NCBI GenBank assembly: GCA_010093605.1
Contig: MU004202.1
Span: 543,965 to 607,964 of the forward strand
DNA from: Lophium mytilinum
Lineage: Eukaryota; Ascomycota; Dothideomycetes; Mytilinidiales; Mytilinidiaceae
DNA length: 64,000 bases
Direction: 5' to 3'
The notes below the pieces were generated by a model, which had not been told where the DNA came from, did no database searches, and saw nothing but the letters and a program-made list of their open reading frames with translations. Each line of letters begins with the position of its first letter. The stretch's first letter is position 1. Made by a program: the position numbers and the translations under genes. Shown one piece after another: positions 1 to 10,816 of the stretch.

Positions 1-220
1 CCGTGCACGTTCCCCACTCTTCATACTTGCCATGCGGCGTTTCCCAAACTGACACTCAGCTACAACGCCCGGGAATCCACACCATATTGAATCTTGGTAG
101 ATCTAGCCTTGATTGTGAGTTGTTAACACCTTGGGTTCTATTTTTATGGCAGCGTAACCGGGCAGGTTAAGGCGACGTAGGAAAGATCCCCGCTGTGCCG
201 CTAAGGAGTTGGAATTTTGC

Positions 221-691
221 ATTTGTCGGATGCGAAATAGCACGGAATCCTTGGCTAATTTTTTTAAGCTCCGCGTCACATTTTCAAATACCCCCACTAT
301 AAATTGGAAGCTATAGTCTTATAAAATTTATAGTATACTCTTAGTCTATAGCTTACTTAGGCCCTTTAATTTTAGCCTATAATATGCCTAAAGAGAGGAG
401 TTATTCTAGTGCAAAGTTAGCCTTAAAAGCTGCTAAGAAGTGCTAAATTAGCGCGATTTGCAACTTATCGCGTCTAATTCTCTCCTACCCTAATTAAAAT
501 AGTTAATATTAAATATTATAAGCTAAAACTTTAAGTAATAGCTTCTTATATCTAGATAAGTAACTTAGGAGTGCTGCACACGTTGCTTAGGTCTGCGTTG
601 TAGAGCTAGTTTTCGCACTCACAGCATTTTTGTGGCGAGAAAGCTCGAAAAAGTCCGCCAAGAATTCCGTGCTATTTCGCATCCGACAAAT
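221..691. mobile_element. 471-bp inverted-repeat (MITE-like) element
   Basis: The left end (221-255, starting ATTTGTCGGATGCGAAATAG) is the reverse complement of the right end (657-691) over 35 bp with one mismatch. A looser inverted match continues about 25 bp further inward. The interior is AT-rich, very poor in CA/TG, and has no reading frame, so it is a non-autonomous or decayed DNA transposon that has probably suffered RIP. I could not identify a target-site duplication, so the superfamily is open. Confidence 0.8.
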
Positions 692-1486
692 TCTTCAATC
701 ATTCGGCCGAAAATCTTCAAAGCCGATTGGCCATAAAATACGACACGGACTTGGCAGACCTAAGTGCCCAGATGTGCAGGTATTCTAACACAGAAACCTC
801 CCCTTGTGCCCCCACAATCCCAGCTCTAATTCTGTAAATGGTTACAAGAAGCGCAACCAACGTCGACTTGCCCCATCTAGTGCTCAATGCGAGCGAATAA
901 CCCCCCTACATGGAGTACCAACCCGATTCTCAAACGGAGCTTCAAGATGCCATCGCTTCCCTATTGGCCCTCCAACAATCCCAGTACGTTCATAACTCTT
1001 GAGGTACCCCAGTAGGTTCTTGCGGCCGTGTTTTTGCTGTTTTGGTAGTCATCAATGCATAATCAGGCACCGGAGGGGCGTCATACCCCGCTACAATACC
1101 AGTTTAAATCGCCTTTTCCCGTAATCCAAGAGCGAAGACAGAGTACAGTCAAGCCTCTCAATAGAACTGCAGCATTCTTCTCTTAATTCACATGGAATTC
1201 GCGCCGAAGAGAATGGTATACTTGCACCAGAATGAGATAGTAGGAAGGCAGCCTGGCTAGCTGGTCATAATTCTATCTTCTTTGCATTCTTGGCAGGGAG
1301 AATAAGGAAAGATCCCCGTGCGTCCAGCCGACGGCAACTTTCTTACGGCCGTGATTATGCTAGCCAAGCGTCTATAATCCTGTCGTCAGCTTGGATAGGA
1401 AACTGAGCTTCAGTTCCTGAGGCTGAGCTCGAATGCTTCTTACCGCCAGTTGATAAGCCGGAATGCTTTGACTTTTGGGTAAAGGA

Positions 1487-1494
1487 TATAAAAT
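1487..1494 (+). promoter_or_regulatory. TATA box of the secreted-protein gene
   Basis: TATAAAAT lies about 115 bp upstream of the ATG at 1609. Position and orientation fit a core promoter for this gene. Confidence 0.5.
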
Positions 1495-1608
1495 CGCAGC
1501 AATATGTATGATAACAGTGTCGGTCAACCATCTAACGACTCTTGGTCAATTGTCTGATCTATGCAAGCAAGAGACACACTTATAATATCGTTGTAGCTCT
1601 TCGTCGTC

Positions 1609-2334
1609 ATGTTGAGAACCGCCCTCACCCTGTTTCTATTAGCGTTTTCTAGCATCCTCTCGTTCGCCCAAACCGTCTGCGCGCAAAACGGCAACTTCAC
1701 AACCTTCAATCCGCCCACTCTTACACCCTTCATCCACATCGATCTCGTCGTAGACCTTCCCGTTAACGCAACCACAATCTGGGGTATCAGCGCTCGGGTG
1801 CCCAACCTTGGAGGTAAGGGTCTTCTTCTTCGACACTTCCTTCTACAACAGAGAGTATAGTTCACTAGCATCCTTGGGATAGGCAACGTTACAGGGGCAC
1901 TCTCAGGCGAAGTCTTCCCAATCGGCGCCGCTTTCGAGACACTACCTGAAGCGGGCAACGGCATTTTCAGCGTATGCCCCCTCTCCTCCCTTCTACAAAA
2001 CGCCCAGCTGACAGATCCTCCACAGTTCTATACAAACCAAGTCGCCCTCAATGCCACCTCCTCTGCTTCTCCGACAGCATTCACAAGCATTGTTTTGAAT
2101 GTCCAGGCGACGCTCACTTACGCTAACGAAGCCCTCCATGCCTTCGGCGCCGCACAATTCTCTGTCGCTGATCCCGCGTATCTCGATCTAAGTTTCAAGA
2201 GCTTTGTTGCCGAGTTTGAAGCCCCTTCTTACACCGGGAAGGGGAAGCTGGATATCTTTGAGTTGAAGACTGGGGGGAAGAGGGATGGAAGTCCGATCTT
2301 AGCTTTATTGCCGCCTGGACAGGGGAGCGCGTGA
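1609..2334 (+). CDS. Small secreted protein, two exons
   Basis: The exons are 1609-1813 and 1883-2334, joined across a 69-nt intron (GTAAGG donor, GGATAG acceptor). They give a 218-residue protein. The first ~25 residues form a classical signal peptide with a hydrophobic core (LTLFLLAFSSILSF) and small residues before the likely cleavage site. The mature part is Thr/Asn/Ala-rich, has only isolated cysteines, and carries several Asn-X-Ser/Thr sequons (NFT, NAT, NVT), so it is probably secreted and glycosylated. I recognise no domain. The single-exon reading stops early and is wrong: the splice restores PNLG-GNVTGAL and keeps the downstream 150 codons in frame. A MITE fragment begins about 25 bp after the stop. 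Effector or cell-wall roles are possible but unsupported. Confidence 0.75.
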
Positions 2335-2359
2335 TAAAAGATCGAAACTCATTCTGGTT

Positions 2360-2509
2360 GCCTCTAACTTGCTCACTCAATACCACTGCTGAGAGTAGTC
2401 CGATGTGTACTGCATGAACTTCGACATCGCCCCTAGATCTGGGATATCTTGTGGGGGTACCCCAAGCAGTGGTGAACCACTGTGTCCAAACTTATGGCTT
2501 GTCACTGCA
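2360..2509 (-). mobile_element. MITE family A, truncated copy
   Basis: Reading the minus strand, this begins with the family inverted repeat (CAGTGACAAGCCATAAG) and then matches the family interior (CTTGGGGTACCCC, GGCGATGTCGAAGTTCA, AGTGGTATTGAGTGAGCAAG). The far inverted repeat is missing. It starts about 25 bp past the secreted-protein stop codon. Confidence 0.65.
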
Positions 2510-2744
2510 AGCGAGCCAGGAATGTTTATCGCCTAAGCCTGATAGGTCGAATTAAGATACTCGAAGCACACGCTATCCAGGAGACCGTCCCGAGGGGTGT
2601 GAGATTTGTGGTGGACGAGTCTCAATAATTTAGGGTCATACTCATTTTAAATTTCCATAACCTCTCCATCTCCACCTAGCTCATCATCAAGCATCCTCTC
2701 GCTCGCCACTGTCTGGAATAAACCCACACAAATACCAACCTGTA

Positions 2745-2900
2745 GGCGCGATGTCAAGTTTGAAGAAGTGTAAAGTAGACCGCCTCTTGACTGAGCCGCT
2801 CCTTACTAGTTAAGCTACCCCTAACAGTGGTGTCAAGTGCGCAGAACTCAAGCGAAGTAGTGATGAATGAGTGGGTCCAGAGTTATGGCCTAGTATGTTA
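2745..2900 (+). mobile_element. MITE family A, truncated copy
   Basis: The interior and right end of the family are present: GCGATGTCAAGTTTGAAG, CTCTTGACTGAGCCGCTCC, CCCCTAACAGTGGTGTCAAG and a terminal GGTCCAGAGTTATGGCC. The left inverted repeat is missing. It ends about 90 bp from the 3' end of the convergent 2EXR gene. Confidence 0.6.
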
Positions 2901-2991
2901 CATACAACATCCGCAAAGAGCCCCACGCAGACCGACAGTCTGGAACCTTCAAGTCCACGGCGACTACAGTAAGTTCTTACTAATCGAGCTA

Positions 2992-3864
2992 CTAATCAAG
3001 AATCCCCCCACGCCGAGCCCCCTGGCCTCTCTGCCCCTCGCTGCCCTCATAGCCTACCATAACCCTCACTTTGGGAAAGTCTTGATGTTGTCGCCGCATG
3101 TCTTCAATCATCCTACGAAAGAAAGCCTCAGGCTGGTCTCCGTGATGCCGCTCAAACGCCCCCTGCTTAGTTTTGAGGCATGGAGTCTCCTTCTTCAGGA
3201 CCATCCTCAATGACTTCAATTGTCCGAACTTCCTCAGCCCGTCGCAGAACGCCAGCCTACCACCTTGGACGCTGAGGCTCGTTTCGTCGAAGTATCCAAC
3301 TGCCAGGTGGCGGACGCGGTCACGTTGCTCGACGGGAATAGTGGTGGATGTGCTCCAGAAAGCCATGGTCTCCACAGCGTTCGATTTTGTCGCGAAAGCC
3401 TTGCCGGGCAAGTATAGGATCTCGTAATCGTAGTTGAAGTAGATCTGTCTCGGAGCCTCGTTGTCGGACATTGCTAGGGTGAGCAACCGCATTTGCTTTC
3501 CAAAATCCTTCATAACCTCGTTGTGTGCCTCTGTGTTGACAAAGAGGACCCCCGGTTGGCCAGGCCTCACGGTGATGCTGATAGGGCGGGTGGCTTTCAT
3601 CAAGTGCGTGTTGGTCTTGACCTGGTATGTGAGAGCGACCCAGCGACGGATGGGCTGCCATTTGGGAGGCGAGGCTGCAAAGCGCCAGATGTTGAGGCGG
3701 AGCTCAGCTGGCAGGACTTGGAACTTGGGGAACGCGGTTGGAGGAGTGGGCGGACGCGGTGCTGCACTCTCCTTCTCGAGTCCTGTGCTGGCGGGCTGTG
3801 GTTTGGCCGCACGAGCCCGGAGCTTCTTGTTCCGGCGATACTTCAACCTCTTCCAGCTCGGCAT
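2992..3864 (-). CDS. 2EXR domain protein
   Basis: Single exon, 290 residues from the ATG at 3864. A basic, Pro-rich N-terminus (residues 1-45) leads into the fungal 2EXR signature FxxLPAELRLxIWRFA (about 47-62). The following region resembles the rest of the 2EXR fold, with a FVNTEAHNEV stretch in place of the usual 'vn.ear.e' motif and a tyrosine-rich strand. The C-terminus is Arg/Gly-rich. 2EXR proteins are large, fast-evolving ascomycete families related in layout to F-box proteins. Their biochemical role is not established, so I give none. The gene is convergent with the MITE-bearing tail of the secreted-protein region. No intron is needed. Confidence 0.75.
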   Translation of the reverse strand: MPSWKRLKYRRNKKLRARAAKPQPASTGLEKESAAPRPPTPPTAFPKFQVLPAELRLNIWRFAASPPKWQPIRRWVALTYQVKTNTHLMKATRPISITVRPGQPGVLFVNTEAHNEVMKDFGKQMRLLTLAMSDNEAPRQIYFNYDYEILYLPGKAFATKSNAVETMAFWSTSTTIPVEQRDRVRHLAVGYFDETSLSVQGGRLAFCDGLRKFGQLKSLRMVLKKETPCLKTKQGAFERHHGDQPEAFFRRMIEDMRRQHQDFPKVRVMVGYEGSEGQRGQGARRGGILD

Positions 3865-4336
3865 TGTTGCAGTGATGCGGCGCTGTGGGGTCGGTTGGGA
3901 GGAGAGATATTGAGGTTTCGGCGAGAGGGTGTTGAGTGAAGTTGGTGAGGTTGGAGCAGCAGATTGAAGCCGGACGAGTTCGATCGACTGGCGAGGTTTG
4001 GTTGGTGTCTGTGAGTGACCGACATGTAACAGCCAACTCTGGCTGGCGGCGGGGGTAGTTACACCGAGTTGGAAGTACCACGACTTGGTGTAGCGGTGGA
4101 GGTGAGGAAAATGGTTGCCCTGGAAGATGAAGGGACGGCTCAGTCCTTAAACGAGAGATTGAAGGAGCTGACAAGAAAGTTCATCGGAGTTTCAGATGTG
4201 GAGTGAACAGAAGACGGCTCGGAGATTCAATTCACCGAGTCTACCACGTGAAATCCGCTTAGGCACTAGCGCCGCTCACTTGGCTGGCGACGTCGACACC
4301 ATTGATTGAAAAACTTTCTAAAGACGGACGGCAGAG
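3865..4336. other. Intergenic, 5' side of 2EXR gene
   Basis: This is the upstream region of the 2EXR gene. Open frames here lie antisense or overlap its start and show no domain. No motif is worth naming. Confidence 0.4.
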
Positions 4337-5043
4337 TCATCGGTTTATACTCTTGCAGGGCAAATGTTGCATGTCATCGCCCAGGTTTTCTAGTCGTACG
4401 TTCCGGACGTTTGCAAGAGAAGCCATGCGATCAGATGGACGGCAAAGAAGCAGGTCTGATGATACATCATGACCGAAAGCAGTGACACGTAGATCCTCGA
4501 GATTCGGCAAGAGGCTAAGGAGCATGGCCCCTCGTGCAATACCTCGTGCCTCAACCTGTGGACAATCAGCTTCTAATTTTGCTATGAGAGAGCTGTATAG
4601 CATTTTGCCTGACGTTGTATTGATCCTTGTGCGCGAGGATCTGAGCTTCTGTTTGGTATACATAGAGGAGAGTGATCCGCAGTTAAACACAGGGATTGTA
4701 TTTTACATAGGAGGCGAGCAAACTCCTTCGACAAGAACAATTTTTCAAGCCGGTTCTTGGTAGAAAGCTTGCCACTAGTTGACTCGCGATTATCGTGCGA
4801 TCCGAATTGTAAGTCAACATGTTTTACATGATGTGCCAAGGGCGGGTTGTTGATAATTTATCGAAGGAATAGCAACAACCTCTCTTGGCTGGTCTGACCC
4901 GAAAAGCACGAGTAAAGAAATGGCGTAGCGAGTGCCCAGAATCTGCGCGAAGAGATGGCAAGGTTTCTTAGAGTTGAAAAGTCGTCTATGGAAGAGAAAA
5001 CTTCGACAAGAAGTACAATTGGCAGTTGTTTTGGGTACAGCAT
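4337..5043 (-). pseudogene. Broken F-box-type gene
   Basis: The minus strand begins with an F-box-like segment at 5043-4861 (LPIVLLVEVFSSIDDFSTLRNL, then FLYSCFSGQ). It runs into an in-frame TAA at about 4858-4860 where CAA would continue the protein. After it, in the same frame, comes the stretch typical of fungal F-box proteins (PPLAHHVKHVDLQF). A frame change near 4690-4740 is then needed to reach LLSLLPNLEDLRVTAFGHD, and the frame ends at 4337. The total is about 230 codons, well short of the usual 400 or more residues. CAA to TAA is a CpA-to-TpA change. An unusual intron could rescue the second break but not obviously the first. Confidence 0.6.
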
Positions 5044-5703
5044 CGTGGCAATGGTTCGTGGTAACTAGGGCAGCAGGGAAGTAGCGCCTAAATCACTTGA
5101 GATCCCGACAAAAGAATGTCGCAGACGCTGCACACGACTGATGGTGTTTAGATTTGGATGTTCTCGCTGGAAGCAAGAGAAAGGCCCTCCCCAGCGTATT
5201 GACAGATCGAAAGAGCAGGGAAAGGCAATGCAATCGATCACTGGGCGTCCCAGAACCGCAAGATCGACGAAAAAGGCAAGTCGGGGGACTAATGGCGGCA
5301 TCGTGAGAATGGGATGGATAGCTGAGTTCGGTCGAGTTAAGGTTCGTATCAAGTTGATGAGAATATTATGCAGCACGTGATGTGATAATCAACAATTTCA
5401 CAATGTACCATATATAGTTCCTGCGAGCGATCAACGTCCTTATGAATGGAATGAAAGCTGAGAATTATGATGACAGGTTGTGGCGAGGCTCGTCTTCTAT
5501 TGGCACTCTGTCCCATAGCACGTGCTCTATCCGTGGGGGCTCTTCGCCTTGTGTAACACTCTAGCCGCATTAAATGTACCTTTGTATCACAACCGCGCCG
5601 CGTCCACTGGAATTCATCCCTTCTCTCCATGCCAATGTCAATCAATCCGATGAAATGCCAATGGCATACAGCACCAGACTGATCGCCTCGTCCGCTCGTT
5701 TGA
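5044..5703. other. Intergenic stretch
   Basis: Open frames of about 80-135 codons on both strands overlap one another and show no family resemblance. The unknown first exon of the coiled-coil gene downstream may lie here. Confidence 0.35.
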
Positions 5704-6739
5704 CGCGCAGGATCCGTCTCAGCGACCGCGAGTCCCATATTCAACCAAGATGCCAATCAAGGAACCAATTCCATCAAGGCAACAATCTCAAGCACGGAAA
5801 TTGAAAGGCGTATTAGCGAACGCAACCGCGACCTGCGGGCCCTTGAAGTACTTACAGAGGAGGGCTTCGCGCTCAGGCAGACGGTAGAGACATTGATACA
5901 TAAGGTAGGCGTCCTGGAACAAGCTAGAAACGAGATGCGCCGCGACCGAAGCGCCTTGAAACATGCGCAAGCAGAACCCGCAAAACAAGTCGAGCAGGTG
6001 AACACAGTCGAGTCAGTCCTTTCTCGGCATCGCCTCTGTCTGTCGTCTAACGTATGCCAGGCCTAGCCACGAACCCGTTCAAAATGCCTCCGATAGTACG
6101 ACTAAGCTGTTCAAGAATATCATCTCGCGCCCCGACCTTGAAAAGTCTATAGCTGATCGTTTGCCTCACATCCACGATATCGGCCTTGCCCTAGAAGAAC
6201 GACTAGAGTGGAAGCATGGAGATAAGGTTGAAATTGAAGATAGGCTATGGGTTGCAAGCACCATCAGAACGGGTTTGCATTTCGATGCAACTCTGCCCAA
6301 ACCGATCTTGGGTGACACTGAGAAGTTGGCGCTCGGGAAGCTTGTAGAGCGTTTGTTCAGGAAGGCGGCGGAAAGCGGTGTGGCGGAGCTGAGAGTGAAG
6401 CAGAGGGAGGTCAGCAACACCACGAAGAAAATGAACGAACTCGCGGCGGAGCTCAAAGCGAAGCAGAGGGAGACTGGCAACACTTCCGCGGAAATAAACG
6501 AATTCAGGGAAAGTGAGGCGAGTCATGACCCTTCGATGAATTCTCTTGGTATGTGGCTCCTCTTGATCGCTGGGTTGGTATGGTTAGTTAGGAAGGCGTC
6601 CGAAAACTCTCCAGATACACCCGAAGCCAGTCGCTCTGCTCTCCTAAAGTTCCGAGGCTCATCAGCACCTACCCTTGATGAACCAGGCCGCGCCAATACT
6701 GCCAATCGCGACTGGCTTAGGCCCTTCAATCAGGACTAG
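5704..6739 (+). CDS. Coiled-coil protein with C-terminal membrane anchor
   Basis: The upstream exon is open from 5704 to 6011. It reads a long charged helix (TEIERRISERNRDLRALE...) and joins exon 6061-6739 across a 49-nt intron (GTCAGT donor, CTAAC branch, CAG acceptor). The product continues with about 150 residues including a second coiled coil containing two similar blocks (VKQREVSNTTKKMNELAAE and AKQRETGNTSAEINEF). One membrane segment follows near the C-terminus (MWLLLIAGLVWLV), then a polar tail. This layout suggests a membrane-tethered coiled-coil protein. The true start is unresolved: there is no good in-frame ATG before the coil, so a further 5' exon is likely. A transposon sits 3 bp past the stop codon. 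Function unknown. Confidence 0.55.
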
Positions 6740-6742
6740 GGG

Positions 6743-9167
6743 TAACGTAAGTGATGGGGTTATTACGGTGGAGGTAGTTATTACGGTTTTTAGCGCCGGA
6801 GTGCGGAGCGATGCTTCCGTGCCTAGATTTTATATGAATGTAGCATTTTACACTACAACACTGCCGCCCTCTCTAAACAATTTAAAACTAACCACCACCA
6901 TGCCCTGCTAGCCTATTGCTTCTAGCTATAAGGAGCGCATACTCTAGGCTATTACTATATAGAATAGAAAGCTCTATAGATTATATAAAGATTATATAAA
7001 AGCTTATAATATTAATTCTAATATATTTAGAAATTACCTCTTTAGAAAAACTAAGCCTTATAGTATTATATATATAAATTAATACTATATTACTCTAGTA
7101 GAAGAGGCCTTAATTATTTAATATTATATTTATCTAGTAGAAGCTAGATTTTCTTATAAGTACTATATTATCTATATTATAGCTACTATAGTACTATATT
7201 AAAAGAGTAGTCTACTTTTTCTATATACTTATTAAGATTCTTTTAGAAAGTAATAGATTTATTAGTTTCTTAAGTATAATACTAAGCTCTTAGTATACTA
7301 TATCTAGTCTCTTAAGCTTAAGCGCGCGTTAGCTAATAATAATTCTTAGCGGGTGCAGTACTTTTTTAATAATTTTAGTAAGATAAAAGCTACCTATAAA
7401 GTACTAGATAAGAATATCTAGAATATAGATAAAACTAGCTTCTAAATAAGCGCCGCCTATAGTGCTAGAGTTATTATCTATTAAAACTTCTATTATAATA
7501 AGTTTAAGATTATTAATAGCTTAAAATAATAGGTTACTTAAATTAACTCTATATATACTAATAGCTATATAATACTTTTTTTTATAGTATTCTAAAGTAA
7601 GTAATATACTTAGGTAATATAGAATAAGGCTTAAGAGGCGCTTAGTAAGTATATAATTACGCTAATAGAGAATAGCTAGAGTAATTAAAAGGTTAGCCTT
7701 AAGTAGCTTAAGTACTTTAAGAGGTATTTAAAATAGTCTATTTTATAGCTAAATAGGGCCTCTAAAGTACCTACTTAAGTAGAGAAGCTCTCTAGCTTCT
7801 ATATACTTATTATAGATAGCTATAGCTTATATATTAATATTAATTTTATTATATTCTATTAGTAGTATAAGATTATTTCTATCTATTTACTAGCGTACTC
7901 TATACACCTTATATAGCCTCTAGATCTTATTATCTTTTTAAAGCTAAAGCGGCTATACTTAGAGAAAGTAGATAAGTATTTTAGGCTAGATATTATACAT
8001 TTAAATAAAGAGTATTTCCTTAAGATTCTTAGAAAGATATAGCTAAGAGTCTATATACCTAATCTAATAAAGAAGTTATTTAAAGCTACTAGTATTTTAC
8101 CTTATAATCTATAATAGGTAATTACTTACTATAGAGCTATAACTTAGCTAAGTATACCTTTTTCTACTATAGAAATTAATATCCTTTTATTACCTCTATA
8201 TTTTTATACTTCTATAACTTACTATAATTAAGATAGAACTATATTTATACTTATTTAAGACTCTAAAACTTCTAAGTAGGCTAAAGTAGTATATAAGAAG
8301 ATCTTTAGCTATCTATAGTTATTAGAAGATAAGGTTATACTTCTATATAATAAGAATATAGATCTATAGCTATATATAAGTAAGAGAAAGATAAGAAAGT
8401 TAAAAAAATAGGTAATAATCTTAAAGGAGTTAGTTCTTATACTAGAGATAATATAGGCTCTTAAGGCTATAAAAGATATAATAGAGAATACTAAGGCTAC
8501 TATAAAAAAGGCTAAGAAGACTACTAAAACTATCTATACGCTTTTAAAGAAGAAGAAGGCTATTTAACTATAGAAAAGAAAAACTACCTATACTATTATA
8601 AAGAATATATAGCTATTATATAATAATACTAAGTATATAGTAGATAAGGTAGAAAAGGCCGCTAGATAGGCTAAATATATACTTAATAGCGCTAAGGCTA
8701 TTATAAAGAATAAATAGACTCTTAAGGCTATATAGGCGGCGTAGTAGATAAAGAAAACTAATAGTTCTATCTAGAGAATTCTTTAGAAGAAGAATAATAT
8801 ATTTAAGGCGGCTAAGCAGGCGCTAGATAAGGCTATTTAGAACCTTAAGACGCTAGAGGTAGCTACGCGGGTACTTAAGAATGTAAAAAGGGTAGTAAAG
8901 AAAGTTAATAGTAATAAGAATAAGAATAAGAATAAGAGTAGAGAGAGTAGTAATAAGGCTATAGAGAAATAAACTTAATACTAAAGAAATAGCCTATATT
9001 ATAGAGCTTATAGAAGAATTAAGCTTTAAAAGTTATCTATACGCAATGTAATTATAGTGTATAATGCTACTGCTATATAAAATCTAGGCATGGAAGCATC
9101 GCTCCGCACTCCGGCGCTAAAAACTGTAATAACTACCTCCACCGTAATAACCCCATCACTTACGTTA
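6743..9167 (+). mobile_element. RIP-degraded pogo/Fot1-like Tc1/mariner transposon
   Basis: A TA at 6743-6744 and another at 9166-9167 flank inverted ends starting ACGTAAGTGATGGGG. Left and right ends match with two G/A mismatches over about 90 bp, and more loosely to about 120 bp. TA duplication and terminal form fit Tc1/mariner. Inside, CA and TG are almost absent, the hallmark of RIP. A fossil transposase is still legible in one plus-strand frame. The catalytic-Asp block near 7815 (now reading DSYSLY where pogo enzymes have DGHGSH) and a QPLD block (now stop-PLD) at 7914 are spaced exactly 33 codons apart. The downstream frame is Lys-rich to about 8970. No working transposase remains. Confidence 0.85.
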
Positions 9168-10816
9168 CTGCTGGTCCTGGATATTGCCGGTCTCCGCGAA
9201 TTAGTTTTAGAAGTAAAGTCGTCATGAGCTCGCGAGCTGGCTTTGACGTAATTGTATGTTGCGACCTTTATTATTGCTCAACTTGATTACATTCAAAGTT
9301 TTTTACTCGTTTTACTACTCTAAGGCACCATCACCTTCGGGCGCCCACATCGCGTCAAATTTCGGTGTCTGTGGAGGACATCTTGAAAGTCAAGAAAGTC
9401 AAGGGGGTTAGGTTTAGCGCTCTTCGACTTCGTATCATAGTATGTTGACATGTAAGTAAAATGGGTGTGGTTCCCATACATGCATGTTCCGTTCCAATCC
9501 CAATTCGGGAATTCACCATCTCATCATGCAGAACGCCAACATTTACAGTGGTGGTTACGATGATGCAATGATGTTGAAGGTCACGAAGCTGAAATTGATC
9601 GAGCGAAGGTCGAAGGTAGCGGTCACTATCATACAGTTGATGAAAAGCTTGACATGACAGATTCCATTGAAGCCAGTCTGTGATAACCATCAGTATGTAT
9701 CCGCTCTATAATATAAAACAAGGAGGAACGACAACAAGAGAAGATGAAACATAGAGCAAATTTCTTCTTCAAGTTCCCACAACATGGTGGGAAGCTCAAT
9801 GAAAAAAGAGGGGACCCAGCGAGCATGAAAGCCCGAGGCACTGAGACAGCGTTAACCAGCAATCAACAACCCACGATCGGAACACTTCCACTACCACCTC
9901 GGAGCATCTTTATGAAAGCGGACGCCATTGGAACTTAAAAAAGTTTGTGTTTTGTTCCAGGCTCCTTTCTCTCGACAGTTGCTAGCAGAACAGACGACAC
10001 TGCTCTGGGTGTGAGGCTCCTGGACGCTGTACAGCCGGTGAAGGTCCAAGGCACCAAGGTCCGCGGCTTCATGGTTCGTGGCATTGGCGAACCCGGTGCG
10101 GACACTCCAAGAAACTTTTCCCACGAGATTCATGCCGGTGGTTGTACAACGTCCACTGCTCCAGCTCGTTCATCTACTTGATTGAATGAGCGCAGTACCC
10201 TCGGAGTGCGAAGCCAGAGATCCCCTGCTGAAGGGAGAGGGGTTGCGCGATGGAACATGGGGGATAGACCGAGGGGTGAACTGTCCAGCGGGTGCTCTAC
10301 CGCCCCATGCCCATTAGTAGTGGTGCATGACGTCGTGCCTCGAGCCTGGAGGCGCATGCATATGGCCGAAGCCCATGTCCGATGGTGAGCTGTACGTTGT
10401 TGCCGTGTCTTGTTTGAAGCTGACAGGCGGAGAAGCTCGTAAAATATTTAGGTGTTGCGACCATGGGTGATGTGCAGGCACCGGGCATCTATCAGGACAG
10501 CGTTGGCTCGCGGTGTCGTGTTGCGCATGGAAAAAGAGAAGGTGGTTCTGCGGGAGGGCGAGCTTGAATACCCTGGCGGAAGATCAAAAAAGCTGAGTCA
10601 GCAGCCACGTGGCGGGCATTTGAGGTGAAGCGGTAGATGCTTGTCACGTGATAACAATCCACATCTATGACGCTGCTTCGATCGTTTGCGCTAGAGATTA
10701 ACAGCGTAAAGGCAGGCACAAGAAGGTGGCTTGGAGGCGATGAAGAACATCTAGACCGCTTGCTTACTAGCGTATCGTTTCTATCATTCCAACACGTATC
10801 GATGAAGGTGGCGAGC
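9168..10816. other. Gene-poor spacer after the transposon
   Basis: Several 60-110-codon frames exist on both strands but overlap each other and carry no recognisable motif. Base composition is ordinary, so this is not RIP-affected. I see no RNA gene. Confidence 0.4.

Larger units (their letters stand above)
1..1608. other. Gene-free left edge
   Basis: No open frame here has convincing coding character. Apart from the inverted-repeat element at 221-691 and a TATA motif just before the secreted-protein gene, I see nothing I can name. The stretch at 300-560 is AT-rich and poor in CA/TG dinucleotides, unlike its flanks. Confidence 0.6.

Noticed and set aside
5065-5376. 103-codon minus-strand ORF between the F-box relic and the coiled-coil gene
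   Set aside because: No motif, and opposed by an equally open frame on the other strand.
6900-9060. AT-rich block as a possible centromere or mitochondrial insertion
   Set aside because: It has inverted ends with a TA duplication and a fossil transposase frame, and the AT content is explained by CpA-to-TpA mutation.
9355-10490. Several 60-110-codon ORFs on both strands after the transposon
   Set aside because: They overlap one another, lack domains and show no codon pattern like the confirmed genes.
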